Part shown: positions 35,404 to 44,027 of the stretch, piece by piece
How the letters are laid out: each line of letters starts with the position of its first letter
How positions within the stretch are numbered: the first letter of the stretch is position 1
Source: Microbacterium sp. zg-Y1090
GTDB lineage: Bacteria; Actinomycetota; Actinomycetes; Actinomycetales; Microbacteriaceae
Assembly (NCBI RefSeq): GCF_030246945.1
Contig: NZ_CP126742.1
Span: 62,001-126,000 of the forward strand
Direction: 5' to 3'
DNA length: 64,000 nucleotides
Program-made: the position numbers and the translations under genes
The notes under the pieces: model-generated
Told to the model about the DNA's origin: nothing
Databases searched by the model: none
The model's input: the letters and a program-made list of their open reading frames with translations, nothing else

Positions 35404-35703
35404 ATGACCGAGACCGCGCGCCTGCGCCGCACCCCCAAGTTCGCGGTGTTCCTCGGGTTCGGGGCGGCGCTGGGGCTGCTGGCGGCCCTGATCCTCACCT
35501 TCGCGTTCGGCGACGGTGGCGAGGTGAGTACCGACACCGGCGTGGTGTACTCCCCGATGCAGGTGTTCGGCTTCCTGGCGCTGTTCGGCGTGCCGATCGG
35601 CATCGCGCTGGGCGGCATCGTCGCCCTCGTGTTCGACCGCGTGCTGAGCGCCCGTGCCCGCGACGTGCAGATCGAGCACGAGCACATCCGCACCCAGGAC
35701 TGA
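35404..35703 (+). CDS. small membrane protein, two spans
   Basis: A 99-residue protein with two hydrophobic helices (FAVFLGFGAALGLLAALILTFAF and VFGFLALFGVPIGIALGGIVALVF) separated by a short polar loop (GDGGEVSTDTGVVYS), with charged ends facing the cytoplasm. I do not recognise a function. ATG 35404 lies 6 nt after GACAAT (35392-35397), so it is probably a separate leaderless transcript. Confidence 0.8.
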   Translation: MTETARLRRTPKFAVFLGFGAALGLLAALILTFAFGDGGEVSTDTGVVYSPMQVFGFLALFGVPIGIALGGIVALVFDRVLSARARDVQIEHEHIRTQD

Positions 35704-35724
35704 CACCGCCGCCCGGGGCCCTCT

Positions 35725-36333
35725 TCAGGCCAGCTCGGCGATGATCGGGTGGATGGCGGCGTCGAAGGCCACGACATCGCCGCGCAGCCCGTCGGTGACG
35801 GCGATCGTGAGCGACCCGATCCACCAGACGCCGCGCTGCGCGAGGGGCAGCACCTGCACATTCAGCTCGAACGAGTGCGCGCGCCGGCCCACCTGCCGTT
35901 CGTGCTCGGCGATCGCCCCCGCGTAGGCGCGGTACGACACCCGGGAGCCGGCGCCGGCATCCGCCCGGTACCGCTCCTGCGCGCGTGCCGCGTAGTCCAC
36001 CGCCGTCTCGGCGTGGGGGAGCATCGCGGTGCGCAGCTCGTCGAACCCCTCGGTGGGCAGCGCCACGAGGATGCCGAAGCCGTCGACGAGGTCCAGCGGC
36101 ACCGGCGAGGGGTGCGCCAGCGGCTCCACCGTCAGCGCCCAGTACTCGCGCCACTGCCGCTCCAGCGCCGCCTGGCGGTCGTCGTCGCGTGGCGGGGAAA
36201 GCGTCGGCAGGTTGCGCAGCGACGGCAGCTCGGCGGGCGAGCGGATGCCGAGGAGCTGACGCACGCCGAGAGCGACGAGAACCGCCTGGCTCGCGTCTTC
36301 ACGGACCACCCACTCTGGAGCCCCCCCGACCAT
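35725..36333 (-). CDS. hypothetical soluble protein
   Basis: A 202-residue protein of unknown family, with no signal peptide or membrane helix. It begins MVGGAPEWVVREDASQAVLV and has a helical middle with conserved-looking tryptophans (ALERQWREYWALTVEPLAHP) and a beta-rich C-terminal half (FELNVQVLPLAQRGVWWIGS). The ATG at 36333 lies exactly 6 nt after a perfect TACAAT (complement of 36340-36345), which fixes the start and rejects a much longer frame. It is divergent from purM. Confidence 0.8.
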   Translation of the reverse strand: MVGGAPEWVVREDASQAVLVALGVRQLLGIRSPAELPSLRNLPTLSPPRDDDRQAALERQWREYWALTVEPLAHPSPVPLDLVDGFGILVALPTEGFDELRTAMLPHAETAVDYAARAQERYRADAGAGSRVSYRAYAGAIAEHERQVGRRAHSFELNVQVLPLAQRGVWWIGSLTIAVTDGLRGDVVAFDAAIHPIIAELA

Positions 36334-36435
36334 GCGGCCATTGTAGGCGTGCGCCGTCGCGGCGGGCGGGCCGTTCCCGCGCCCCTCAGGCGGGCGCGAC
36401 GCGCCGCCCCTCTCGCGCGCCGCTAGGGTTGAGCC

Positions 36436-37554
36436 GTGGCTTCTGCTCCCCGCGATCCTTATGCCGCCGCCGGTGTCGACACCGCCGCAGGCGACCTGGC
36501 CGTCGAACTGATGAAGGCGGCCGTCAAGCGCACCCACGGCCCGGAGGTGCAAGGCGGCGTCGGCGGATTCGCCGGCCTCTTCGACGCCTCGGCGCTCACC
36601 GGGTTCACCAAGCCCCTGCTGGCCACCAGCACGGACGGGGTGGGCACCAAGGTCGCCATCGCCCAGGCGATCGACAAGCACGACACCATCGGCATCGACC
36701 TCGTGGGCATGGTGGTCGACGACATCGTCGTCGTGGGCGCGAAGCCGCTGTTCATGACCGACTACATCGCGTGCGGCAAGGTCGTGCCCGAGCGCATCGC
36801 CGCCATCGTCCAGGGCATCGCGCGCGGGTGCGCCGAGACGGGCACGGCGCTGGTGGGCGGCGAGACCGCTGAGCACCCCGGATTGCTTGGACTGAACGAC
36901 TACGACGTCGCGGGAGCGGCGACCGGCGTCGTCGAGGCGGACCGCGTGCTGGGCGCCGACCGCGTGCGTGCGGGTGACGTCGTGCTGGCGCTGGCCTCCA
37001 GCGGCCTGCACTCCAACGGCTACTCGCTGGTGCGCCACATCGTCGCGGGAGCAGGCATCGGCTACGGGGACAACGCCGCCGATTTCAGCTCCACCTGGGG
37101 TGAGGTGCTGCTCGAGCCCACACGGCTGTACACGACGCCGCTGCTGCGCCTCGCGGCGGACTTCGGCGACGCGCTCCACGCGCTCAGCCACGTCACCGGC
37201 GGCGGCATCGCGGCCAATCTCGCCCGCGTGCTGCCCGTGGGCACCTGGGTCGACGTCGACCGTGCCAGCTGGAGCCCGCCGCCGGTGTTCCGCGTGCTCG
37301 CCGACCTCGGCGACCTCGACCTCACCGAGACCGAGGGCACCTGGAACCTCGGCGTCGGCTTCGTCGCGGTGGTCTCCGCGGAGCGTGCCGATGCGGCCGC
37401 CGCTGCGCTGACGGCCGCAGGCATCCCCACGTGGCAGATCGGGGTCGTGCACGACTCCGCCCTGCCTGAGGGGCATTTCGAACAGGGCGCCAAGGGCGTC
37501 GAGGGCGGCGCTGTGCGCCTGGTCGGCTCGTACCGCGAGCAGGGAGCGAAGTAA
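36436..37554 (+). CDS. purM: phosphoribosylformylglycinamidine cyclo-ligase
   Basis: A 372-residue AIR synthetase (purine step 5). Family features are YAAAGVDTAAGD near the N-terminus, LLATSTDGVGTKVAIA, DLVGMVVDDIVVVGAKPLFM, ALVGGETAEHPG and the SHVTGGGIAANLARVLP loop. GTG 36436 lies 6 nt after TAGGGT (36424-36429). purF follows 6 bp later, giving a purMF operon. Confidence 0.97.
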   Translation: MASAPRDPYAAAGVDTAAGDLAVELMKAAVKRTHGPEVQGGVGGFAGLFDASALTGFTKPLLATSTDGVGTKVAIAQAIDKHDTIGIDLVGMVVDDIVVVGAKPLFMTDYIACGKVVPERIAAIVQGIARGCAETGTALVGGETAEHPGLLGLNDYDVAGAATGVVEADRVLGADRVRAGDVVLALASSGLHSNGYSLVRHIVAGAGIGYGDNAADFSSTWGEVLLEPTRLYTTPLLRLAADFGDALHALSHVTGGGIAANLARVLPVGTWVDVDRASWSPPPVFRVLADLGDLDLTETEGTWNLGVGFVAVVSAERADAAAAALTAAGIPTWQIGVVHDSALPEGHFEQGAKGVEGGAVRLVGSYREQGAK

Positions 37555-37560
37555 CACCCC

Positions 37561-39021
37561 ATGTGCGGAATCGTCGGCGTCGTCGGCCACGCCCTGGTCA
37601 ATCAGGACATCTACGACTCACTCCTGCTGCTGCAGCACCGAGGGCAGGACTCCACCGGTATCGCGACCGCGGAGCCCAGCGGTGTCGTGCACATGAACAA
37701 GCAGCGAGGGATGGTGCGCGAGGCGTTCCGCACCCGCGACATGCGCACCCTGCTCGGGACGATCGGTCTCGGCCACGTGCGGTACGCCACCAAGGGCACC
37801 GCCTCCAGCGAGGAGGAGGCCCAGCCGTTCTACGTCAACGCCCCCTACGGCATCGTGCTGGTGCACAACGGCAACCTCACCAACACCCGGGAGCTGTCCG
37901 AGGAGCTGTTCCGCACCGACCGGCGCCACCTCAACACCAGCTCCGACACCGAGCTGCTGGTCAATGTGCTGGCCAACGAGCTGCAGCAGACCATCCACGG
38001 CGACCGGCTCACCCCCGATGACGTGTTCACCGCCGTCACCCGCGTTCACGGGCGGGTCGAAGGCTCGTACGCGGCGATCGCCCTCATCGCCGGCTACGGC
38101 CTGCTGGCCTTCCGCGACCCGTTCGGCATCCGTCCCCTCATCCTCGGGCGCCGGAGCACCGCCGCCGGCGAGGACGAGTGGATCGTCTCGAGCGAATCGC
38201 TCGTGCTCGAGAACGGCGACTACGAGGTGGTCCGCGACGTGCGGCCGGGCGAGGCGATCTACATCGACCTCGATGGACGACTCCACTCCCGGGAGTGCGC
38301 TGCCGAGACGAAGCTCGCTCCCTGCTCGTTCGAGTACGTCTACCTCGCCCGTCCCGACTCGATCATGAACGGCATCGCGGTGTACGAATCGCGCCTGCGC
38401 ATGGGGGAGCGGCTGGCCGACACGATCGCCAAGCACACTCCGGAGGGGTCGATCGACGTCGTCATGCCGATCCCGGATTCGGCCCGCCCCGCCGCCATGC
38501 AGGTCGCCCGCAAGCTGGGGCTCGAGTATCGCGAAGGCTTCTACAAGAACCGCTACGTCGGCCGGACGTTCATCATGCCGGGTCAGGCCGTGCGCAAGAA
38601 GAGTGTGCGACAGAAGCTCAACGCCATGTCGAGCGAGTTCAAGGGCAAGAACGTGCTGCTCATCGACGACTCGATCGTGCGGGGGACGACCTCGAAGGAG
38701 ATCATCCAGATGGCGCGGGATGCCGGCGCCAAGACGGTCACCTTCGCCTCTGCCGCCCCTCCCGTGCGCTATCCCCACGTGTACGGCATCAACATGCCCT
38801 CCCGGCTGGAGCTCGTCGCCCACGGGCGCACGATCCCCGAGATCGCTGAAGAGCTCGGGTGCGACCGCCTCGTCTACCAGGAGGTCGAAGACCTGAAGGC
38901 CGCGATCCTGGAGGGGTCGGACCTCGACGACCTCGACATGAGCTGCTTCGACGGCCGCTACGTCACCGGCACGGTCTCGGACGAGTACCTCGCCTGGGTC
39001 GAGGACACGCAGGCCTCTTGA
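37561..39021 (+). CDS. purF: amidophosphoribosyltransferase
   Basis: A 486-residue glutamine PRPP amidotransferase, the first committed purine enzyme. The sequence begins MCGIVGVVGHA, so the nucleophilic Cys is exposed by Met removal alone and there is no propeptide, unlike the Bacillus enzyme. The glutamine domain shows GLGHVRYATKG; the PRPP motif is VLLIDDSIVRGTTSKEI. Only some of the four Fe-S cysteine positions of the Bacillus type seem to be kept (for example in APCSFEYVY and DMSCFDG), so a complete cluster is unlikely. It follows purM closely and overlaps the next gene by 4 nt. Confidence 0.97.
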   Translation: MCGIVGVVGHALVNQDIYDSLLLLQHRGQDSTGIATAEPSGVVHMNKQRGMVREAFRTRDMRTLLGTIGLGHVRYATKGTASSEEEAQPFYVNAPYGIVLVHNGNLTNTRELSEELFRTDRRHLNTSSDTELLVNVLANELQQTIHGDRLTPDDVFTAVTRVHGRVEGSYAAIALIAGYGLLAFRDPFGIRPLILGRRSTAAGEDEWIVSSESLVLENGDYEVVRDVRPGEAIYIDLDGRLHSRECAAETKLAPCSFEYVYLARPDSIMNGIAVYESRLRMGERLADTIAKHTPEGSIDVVMPIPDSARPAAMQVARKLGLEYREGFYKNRYVGRTFIMPGQAVRKKSVRQKLNAMSSEFKGKNVLLIDDSIVRGTTSKEIIQMARDAGAKTVTFASAAPPVRYPHVYGINMPSRLELVAHGRTIPEIAEELGCDRLVYQEVEDLKAAILEGSDLDDLDMSCFDGRYVTGTVSDEYLAWVEDTQAS

Positions 39022-40259
39022 CGCGCTCCCCGGCGGACGGCCCCTCCTTCCACCCGCCACGATCGGGCGGGGCGCTGGCCGTCGTGGGGATCGTGCTCTT
39101 CGCGTTCTCGCTGCGCAGCGCGGTGGCTTCGCTGTCGCCGCTGGTGGGCCTCATCGCGCAGGATTTCCCGCTGCCGGCTGCCGTGCTCGGTCTCATCGGG
39201 ACCGTGCCGCCGGTGTGCTTCGCGGTGTTCGGTCTGCTCGCGCCGCTGTTCGAGCGTCGCTTCGGGCTGGAGAAGGTGGCGGTGGCGGCGATCTCGGTCG
39301 TCGCCCTCGGGCTGGTCACCCGGGGATTCGCGACGGGGTCTCTGACGCTCCTGGTGGCGACGGCGATGGTGTTCGCGGGGGTCGGGGTGGGCAACATCCT
39401 GCTGCCACCGCTGGTGAAGAAGTACTTCCCGCGTCGCGTCGGGCTGCTGACCACCGTCTACAGCACCACCATGGCGGTGGCGACGTTCACCCCGCCGCTC
39501 GTGGCCGTGCCGCTGGCCGATCTGGCCGGGTGGCGGGTGTCGCTGGGTGCGTGGGCGGTCTTCGCCGTGGTGGCGACGCTGCCCTGGGTGCTCATGCTGC
39601 GGCGCGCCAGGGACGCAGCGCCCGTTGACGTGCCCGCGCCCACGCCCCGGCTGTTCGCGCGCCTGTGGCGACTGCCTCTGGCCTGGGCGCTGGCGGTCGC
39701 CTTCAGCGTGTCGTCGACGCTGGCGTACACGTCGTTCGGCTGGCTGCCGACGATCCTCGTCGACGTGGCCGACGTGACCCCGCGCACGGCCGGGGCGCTG
39801 CTGTCGCTGTTCGCCCTCATGGGGCTGCCGGCGTCGTTGATCGTGCCGTTGCTGGTGGCGCGCCTGCGGGCGGAGCGGGTGCTCTTCGCCGTCGCGGTGG
39901 TCGCAGGGCTGGCGGGGCTGGGCGGGCTGCTGCTCGCGCCGGCGGCCGCCCCCGTGCTCTGGGTGGCGCTGGTGGGAACCGCGCCGCTGCTGTTCCCCAT
40001 GATCCTGGTGATGCTGGGGTTGCGCACGCGCAGTCACGAGACCGCCGTGGCCCTGAGCGGCTTCGTGCAGAGCATCGGCTACGCCATCGCCGCGGTCTTC
40101 CCGCTGGCGACGGGGCTGCTGCACGACGCCACCGGGTCGTGGACGCTGCCCCTGTGGGTGCTGATGGGCGCGGTCGTCGCCGCGATCCCCGCCGGCTACG
40201 TGGTCACGCGGGCGCGCACCATCGAGGACGAGTGGGAGCGCAGGTACGGTGCGTGGTGA
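39018..40259 (+). CDS. CynX/NimT-type MFS transporter
   Basis: A 413-residue MFS protein with 12 hydrophobic helices. FSLRSAVASLSPLVGLIAQDF in helix 1 and GVGNILLPPLVKKYFPRRVG in the middle are typical of the cyanate/2-nitroimidazole (CynX/NimT) group. The start is assigned to TTG 39018, which overlaps the purF TGA and would be translationally coupled; the first helix begins about 20 residues later, so a GTG at about 39083 is an alternative. No cyanase or nitroreductase is adjacent, so the substrate is unknown. Its position suggests co-expression with purMF. Confidence 0.85.
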   Translation: MTRSPADGPSFHPPRSGGALAVVGIVLFAFSLRSAVASLSPLVGLIAQDFPLPAAVLGLIGTVPPVCFAVFGLLAPLFERRFGLEKVAVAAISVVALGLVTRGFATGSLTLLVATAMVFAGVGVGNILLPPLVKKYFPRRVGLLTTVYSTTMAVATFTPPLVAVPLADLAGWRVSLGAWAVFAVVATLPWVLMLRRARDAAPVDVPAPTPRLFARLWRLPLAWALAVAFSVSSTLAYTSFGWLPTILVDVADVTPRTAGALLSLFALMGLPASLIVPLLVARLRAERVLFAVAVVAGLAGLGGLLLAPAAAPVLWVALVGTAPLLFPMILVMLGLRTRSHETAVALSGFVQSIGYAIAAVFPLATGLLHDATGSWTLPLWVLMGAVVAAIPAGYVVTRARTIEDEWERRYGAW

Positions 40260-40265
40260 CCTGCG

Positions 40266-40448
40266 CTATGCCTTCTCGTCTTCGTATTCGTCTGTGTACT
40301 GGTCTGCCCACTTGTCGACGTAGTCGTTCTCGTCGTCGTCCGGGTGACCCAGTTCGCGTTCGAGCGCGGCGTAGTTCACGCTCGGGCTGAACGACTTGAG
40401 TTCCCTGGCGATCTTGGTGTGCTTCGCCTTCTGACGGCCACGCCCCAT
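40266..40448 (-). CDS. DUF3073 protein
   Basis: A 60-residue protein of DUF3073, found across Actinobacteria. It begins MGRGRQKAKHTKIARELKSF, followed by SPSVNYAALERELG and a strongly acidic end (DDDENDY, EYEDEKA). The basic N-terminus and acidic tail suggest binding to nucleic acid or a ribosomal or RNA-polymerase partner, but no function is known. ATG 40448 is chosen because it matches the family start and has a GAGGGGG site. Confidence 0.93.
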   Translation of the reverse strand: MGRGRQKAKHTKIARELKSFSPSVNYAALERELGHPDDDENDYVDKWADQYTDEYEDEKA

Positions 40449-40590
40449 GCGAGACCCCCTCATTTGTCTGAGCCGCGGGCTAAGCGACTGAGCCCGACGT
40501 AATCACGATCCGGCAGAACACCGGGAAGAGTAGCATTCAGGATATCACGGAGCCCCGGGCCCGGCCTGAGGGGGAAGGGGCGACGACGCC

Positions 40591-41106
40591 ATGATCGAAG
40601 AGTCCGAGACCACACCGCAGCACGCTGTGCTGGTGGGCGCGATCCCGGGGCAGCCGCCGCGGGTGGTGAAAGAGGCCGCGCAGTACGCCAAGCTGCTGGG
40701 TGCACCGCTGGTGGTCGTGCATGTCGACGTGACCCGCTTCGTCACCTACGAGGACCCCGACGGCTACGTGCACTCCGCGCCTCTCGACCTGAACATCGCC
40801 ACCGGCGAGGGGGATCTCGAGGCGGTGACGGATGCCGCCACGGCGGCGTTGAAGGGGCTCGATATGCCTTTCACCGTGCGCCAACTGGTGGGCGATCCCG
40901 CCCTGGCGATGAAGCACCTCGCCGAGCAGACCGATGCGCGACTCATCGTCGTGGGAACCCGTCGGCGCGGCATCGGCGAATCGATCCGCGAGTTCTTCAC
41001 CGGATCGGTCGCCGCCCGCCTCGCCCACCGTCAGCACCGGCCGATCCTCGTCGTGCCGCTGGACGAACCGGCGCGCGACGACGAGGAGCTGTGGCCGGAG
41101 GGCTGA
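40591..41106 (+). CDS. universal stress protein (UspA family)
   Basis: A 171-residue single-domain Usp. It shows the first beta strand (QHAVLVGAIPGQ) and the ATP-binding motif G-2x-G-9x-G-S in GTRRRGIGESIREFFTGSVA, then HRPILVVPLDE, so it is of the ATP-binding type. Its stop directly abuts the convergent PadR gene. A TAGCAT near 40531 may be its -10; GGGGAAGGGG is the ribosome site. Confidence 0.93.
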   Translation: MIEESETTPQHAVLVGAIPGQPPRVVKEAAQYAKLLGAPLVVVHVDVTRFVTYEDPDGYVHSAPLDLNIATGEGDLEAVTDAATAALKGLDMPFTVRQLVGDPALAMKHLAEQTDARLIVVGTRRRGIGESIREFFTGSVAARLAHRQHRPILVVPLDEPARDDEELWPEG

Positions 41107-41712
41107 TCAGCGCGACAGTGCGCGGGTGACCGCGGCGGCGGTCGCGTCGAGCGCCGTGGTGAGCTCGTCCACCACGGTCGCCGGCAGTGTGCCGCCGCGG
41201 GCGACGTGCACGCGCAGTTCGCTGCGCACGCGGGCGCGGAACTCCGTCAGGGCCGTATCGGCTCGGTGCAGCTCCGCGCGACTGCGGGTGCGCTCGTCGT
41301 CGACCGGAGCCTGCTTGGCGGTGGTGCGGTCGGTCTGAGCAGCGGCGGCGAGGTCGGCGCGCAGGCTGCGCATGGCCTCCCGCACGCTGCCGCGCACCTC
41401 ATCGGCGATGAGGCGCACGCTGTCGTCCAGCCCCGCCTCGATGCCCTCGAGGTCGTGGGCCCGCGAGGCCACCTCGGCGCGTCCCGCTTCGGTGATGCGG
41501 TAGACCGTCTTGCGGCCATCGGCGTACTTGGTCACCAGGCCCTCCTCCTCCAGCTTCGCCAGACGCGGGTACACGGTCCCGGCGCTGGGGGTATAGGTGC
41601 CCCCGGTGCGGTCCGACAGTGCCTGGATCAGGTCGTAGCCGTGGCGAGGCGACTCGTCGAGCAGGTTCAGCAGGTAGAGGCGCAGGTCGCCGTGGGAGAA
41701 GACGGGGGGCAT
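41107..41712 (-). CDS. PadR-family transcriptional regulator
   Basis: A 201-residue regulator with the PadR winged helix (LRLYLLNLLDESPRHGYDLI, TPSAGTVYPRLAKLEEEGLV, GRKTVYRITEAGRAEV) and a long helical C-terminal half that should form the dimer. The ATG at 41712 overlaps the stop of the upstream DUF4097 gene by one base (TGATG), so the two are translated together. The operon promoter carries an 18-bp inverted repeat (42702-42745) that this protein probably binds. The inducer is unknown. Confidence 0.92.
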   Translation of the reverse strand: MPPVFSHGDLRLYLLNLLDESPRHGYDLIQALSDRTGGTYTPSAGTVYPRLAKLEEEGLVTKYADGRKTVYRITEAGRAEVASRAHDLEGIEAGLDDSVRLIADEVRGSVREAMRSLRADLAAAAQTDRTTAKQAPVDDERTRSRAELHRADTALTEFRARVRSELRVHVARGGTLPATVVDELTTALDATAAAVTRALSR

Positions 41713-42680
41713 CACCACTGCTCCTCGGTCGCGGCCCCGCCATCGGGTCGCGCGTCCGTGACGGGTGCAGCGGCCGCGGCATCCGGTCGCTGCTCCGCGG
41801 GAGGCATGGTCGTCACGGCATCCGGCCGGGCCTCGGCGACGGGCGTCGCCGCTTCGGCGGGGGCCACCTCGGCGCGACGCAGCACGGTCACCGCGCCGGA
41901 GACGCTGTGCGCGCGCAGGTCGACGAACGAGCCGCTGAGCTCTCCGACCGAGCCGGTGTAGTTCACGCCCACGCCGCTGCCGCCGGAGTGGGTGACCCCG
42001 TCGACCATGACCGTGCCGCTGACGCTGCGGATGGCGAAGTTCGCCGGCAGTCCCGGGTCCAGTCGCACGGTGGCCGCTCCGGCGACGGTGTTGATGCTGA
42101 TCGTGTCGGCCTCGCCGGTGGCATCGATCATCGTCGCCCCCGACACGGTGTCCACATCGGCCTTGCGCAGAGCGCCGGATGCCGCGATGTCACCCGAGAC
42201 GCTGTTGGCGCTGAGTCCGCCGACGAGGCCCCGGATCTGCGTGTCGCCGGAGACGGCGTTCACCGACACGTCGCCGATCATGCCGTCGACGATGACGTCG
42301 CCGGAGACGGTGTTCAGGCGCGCGCCGTTCTGCAGGCCCGCCACGAGGGCGCTGGCGCTCACCACTCCGAGGGTCAGGGCGACGTCGCGCGGAACGGCGA
42401 TGCTGATCTCCGCCTTGGGGCCGCCGGCGCCGAAGTTGCGGAACGACTGCAGGACGTTGTCCCAGCGCAGCTGTGCGTGGTCGATCTCCAGTGCGTCGCC
42501 CGAGGTCTCGATGCGCAGGTCCTTCACGGTGACGCCGTGCACTTCGACGCGCACGCCGGGCTCGTCGTGCCCGATCACGTCGACCTGCCCGCCGACGAGG
42601 CCGACCTTGAGGGTGCGTACGCCATCGACGTCGATCACCCGGTTCTCGCCCGGGTGGATGAGCCATTTCTCGAAGGTCAT
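41712..42680 (-). CDS. DUF4097-family beta-repeat protein
   Basis: A 322-residue protein made mostly of short beta repeats, with recurring V-S-G-D/T/A motifs (TVSGDVIVDGMIGDVSVNAV, SGDTQIRGL, SGDIAASGAL, SGATMIDATG, SGTVMVDGV), as in the DUF4097/DUF4098 adhesin-like fold. It has no signal peptide or membrane helix. The last 60 residues are an Ala/Pro/Asp-rich tail. DUF4097 genes paired with PadR genes are common in Actinobacteria. ATG 42680 follows a CAGGAGCAG site. It heads the two-gene operon. Function unknown. Confidence 0.88.
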   Translation of the reverse strand: MTFEKWLIHPGENRVIDVDGVRTLKVGLVGGQVDVIGHDEPGVRVEVHGVTVKDLRIETSGDALEIDHAQLRWDNVLQSFRNFGAGGPKAEISIAVPRDVALTLGVVSASALVAGLQNGARLNTVSGDVIVDGMIGDVSVNAVSGDTQIRGLVGGLSANSVSGDIAASGALRKADVDTVSGATMIDATGEADTISINTVAGAATVRLDPGLPANFAIRSVSGTVMVDGVTHSGGSGVGVNYTGSVGELSGSFVDLRAHSVSGAVTVLRRAEVAPAEAATPVAEARPDAVTTMPPAEQRPDAAAAAPVTDARPDGGAATEEQW

Positions 42681-42701
42681 GTTTCTGCTCCTGATGGTGT
42701 G

Positions 42702-42745
42702 ATCGAGATATATCGTGTTCGGAAGATAACACGATATATCTCGAT
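42702..42745. promoter_or_regulatory. 18-bp perfect inverted repeat, PadR-type operator
   Basis: ATCGAGATATATCGTGTT (42702-42719) and its exact reverse complement (42728-42745) flank an 8-nt spacer, CGGAAGAT. Each arm also contains the smaller palindrome GATATATC. It is strongly AT-rich, lies before the DUF4097-PadR operon and probably contains its promoter, so it fits PadR autoregulation by two dimers. Confidence 0.82.
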
Positions 42746-42772
42746 GTGGAAGAGAGGGGGCGACGAGTGCCG

Positions 42773-42804
42773 CTTGACCTTTACGCAACGTCAAGATCTA
42801 CGGT
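42773..42804 (+). promoter_or_regulatory. MerR-type promoter with 19-bp spacer
   Basis: TTGACC (42774-42779) and TACGGT (42799-42804) are 19 bp apart. The dyad CTTGAC (42773-42778) / GTCAAG (42790-42795) lies between them. An overlong spacer holding a dyad is the hallmark of MerR activators, which twist the DNA; here it should drive the MerR gene itself. Confidence 0.78.
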
Positions 42805-42828
42805 CGGATGGGAAGACGGGAGCAGGTC

Positions 42829-43581
42829 ATGGAGTGGTCGATCCAGCAGGTCGCTCGGCTGACCGGGACGACGAGCCGCACCCTGCGCCATTACGACGAC
42901 ATCGGGCTGCTGCGGCCGACGCGGGTGGCCGCGAACGGCTACCGCCACTACGACGAAGCGGCACTCGTGCGACTCCAGCGCATTCTGCTGCTGCGCCAGC
43001 TCGGCATGGGGCTGGAGCACATCGGCGAGGCGCTCGACCGTGAGCGGTCGCCGGTGGCGGCCCTGCAGGCGCACCTTCACCGGCTCCGGCAGGAGCAGGA
43101 GCGCCTGCAACGGCAGGTGGCCGCCGTCGCATCGACCATCGAGACACTGAGAAGAGGGGAGCAGCTCATGGCACAGGACATGTTCGACGGCTTCGACCAT
43201 GCGAGGTACGAGCAGGAGGTCACCGAGCGGTGGGGGGCGGCCGCCTATCAGCGCAGCGACGCGTGGTGGCGCAGCATGGGCGATGCGGAGCGCGAGAGGT
43301 GGCAGCAGGCGACCGCGCGCCTCGGCGCGGACTGGACGGATGCCGCCGCGCGCGGCATCCCCGCGGACTGCGATGAAGCGCAGTCCCTCGCCGCGCGCCA
43401 TGTCGCATGGCTGACCGGGGTTCCCGGGGCACCGACGGAGCGCGACCGCATCGTCGGGTACGTGACGGGACTCGGGGAGATGTACGTCGCGGATCCCCGC
43501 TTCGCAGCGAACTATGGCGGCCAGGCCGGGGCAGAGCTCGTGCGCGACGCGCTGCGCGTGTATGCGCAGCGCGCGCTGTGA
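42829..43581 (+). CDS. MerR-family regulator with TipAS-type ligand domain
   Basis: A 250-residue activator. Residues 1-70 form the MerR winged helix (SIQQVARLTGTTSRTLRHYD, then the wing VAANGYRHYDE), followed by the dimer helix (LHRLRQEQERLQRQVAAVAS). From about residue 120 there is a TipAS domain (FDGFDHARYEQEVTERWGAA, MYVADPRFAANYG), which in TipAL and AlbA binds peptide antibiotics. ATG 42829 follows GGGAG. It stands alone, so the target beyond its own promoter is unknown. Confidence 0.92.
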   Translation: MEWSIQQVARLTGTTSRTLRHYDDIGLLRPTRVAANGYRHYDEAALVRLQRILLLRQLGMGLEHIGEALDRERSPVAALQAHLHRLRQEQERLQRQVAAVASTIETLRRGEQLMAQDMFDGFDHARYEQEVTERWGAAAYQRSDAWWRSMGDAERERWQQATARLGADWTDAAARGIPADCDEAQSLAARHVAWLTGVPGAPTERDRIVGYVTGLGEMYVADPRFAANYGGQAGAELVRDALRVYAQRAL

Positions 43582-43597
43582 CCCGCCCGAGACGGCA

Positions 43598-43628
43598 AGA
43601 GGGCCCGGCGCGATGCGCCGGGCCCTCT
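43598..43628. terminator. bidirectional hairpin between convergent genes
   Basis: AGAGGGCCCGGCGC (43598-43611) pairs perfectly with GCGCCGGGCCCTCT (43615-43628) around a 3-nt loop: a 14-bp stem. It serves the MerR gene on the plus strand and the small membrane protein gene on the minus strand. Confidence 0.85.
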
Positions 43629-43644
43629 CACATGGGGTCTTTCG

Positions 43645-43809
43645 TTACACCCTCTTGTTGCCGCTGATGACGCGGAAGAGGAAGGCGATCAGTGCGATGA
43701 CACCGACGATCAGTGCGACCCACAGCAGCCAGCTGAGGGCGGTGTTCATGCCACCGACGATGGCGAGCACGATCGCGACGACGATGATGATCAGGAGTGC
43801 GATGTTCAT
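43645..43809 (-). CDS. 54-residue membrane protein, two spans
   Basis: A short gene starting at ATG 43809 after a clear AGAAGGAG site and ending TAA at 43645. The protein starts MNIALLIIIVVAIVLAIVGG, has a second span (WLLWVALIVGVIALIAFLF) and a basic end (RVISGNKRV). The strong hydrophobicity, proper ribosome site and shared terminator support it. It resembles the tiny two-span proteins (Lmo0937-like) found in many Gram-positive bacteria; function unknown. Confidence 0.8.
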   Translation of the reverse strand: MNIALLIIIVVAIVLAIVGGMNTALSWLLWVALIVGVIALIAFLFRVISGNKRV

Positions 43810-44027
43810 GGGGCTCCTTCTTCTGTACTCCCATCACCCGCCGGGGAGCGGGTGTTGGCGCGGTTCAGCGCTCGTCGATCACGCTAGCCATCCTGTGTGT
43901 CTGCTTACGACCTCTTGACTCTGCTTCGCGAGGGGTGGTAGAGCGTGCGCGCGCCCGATGTCAACCCCCTGCGCCGTTTTCCTGCACGTTCTAGCGTCGG
44001 GAGGACTGCGAGCGAGGAGGCCACGCC

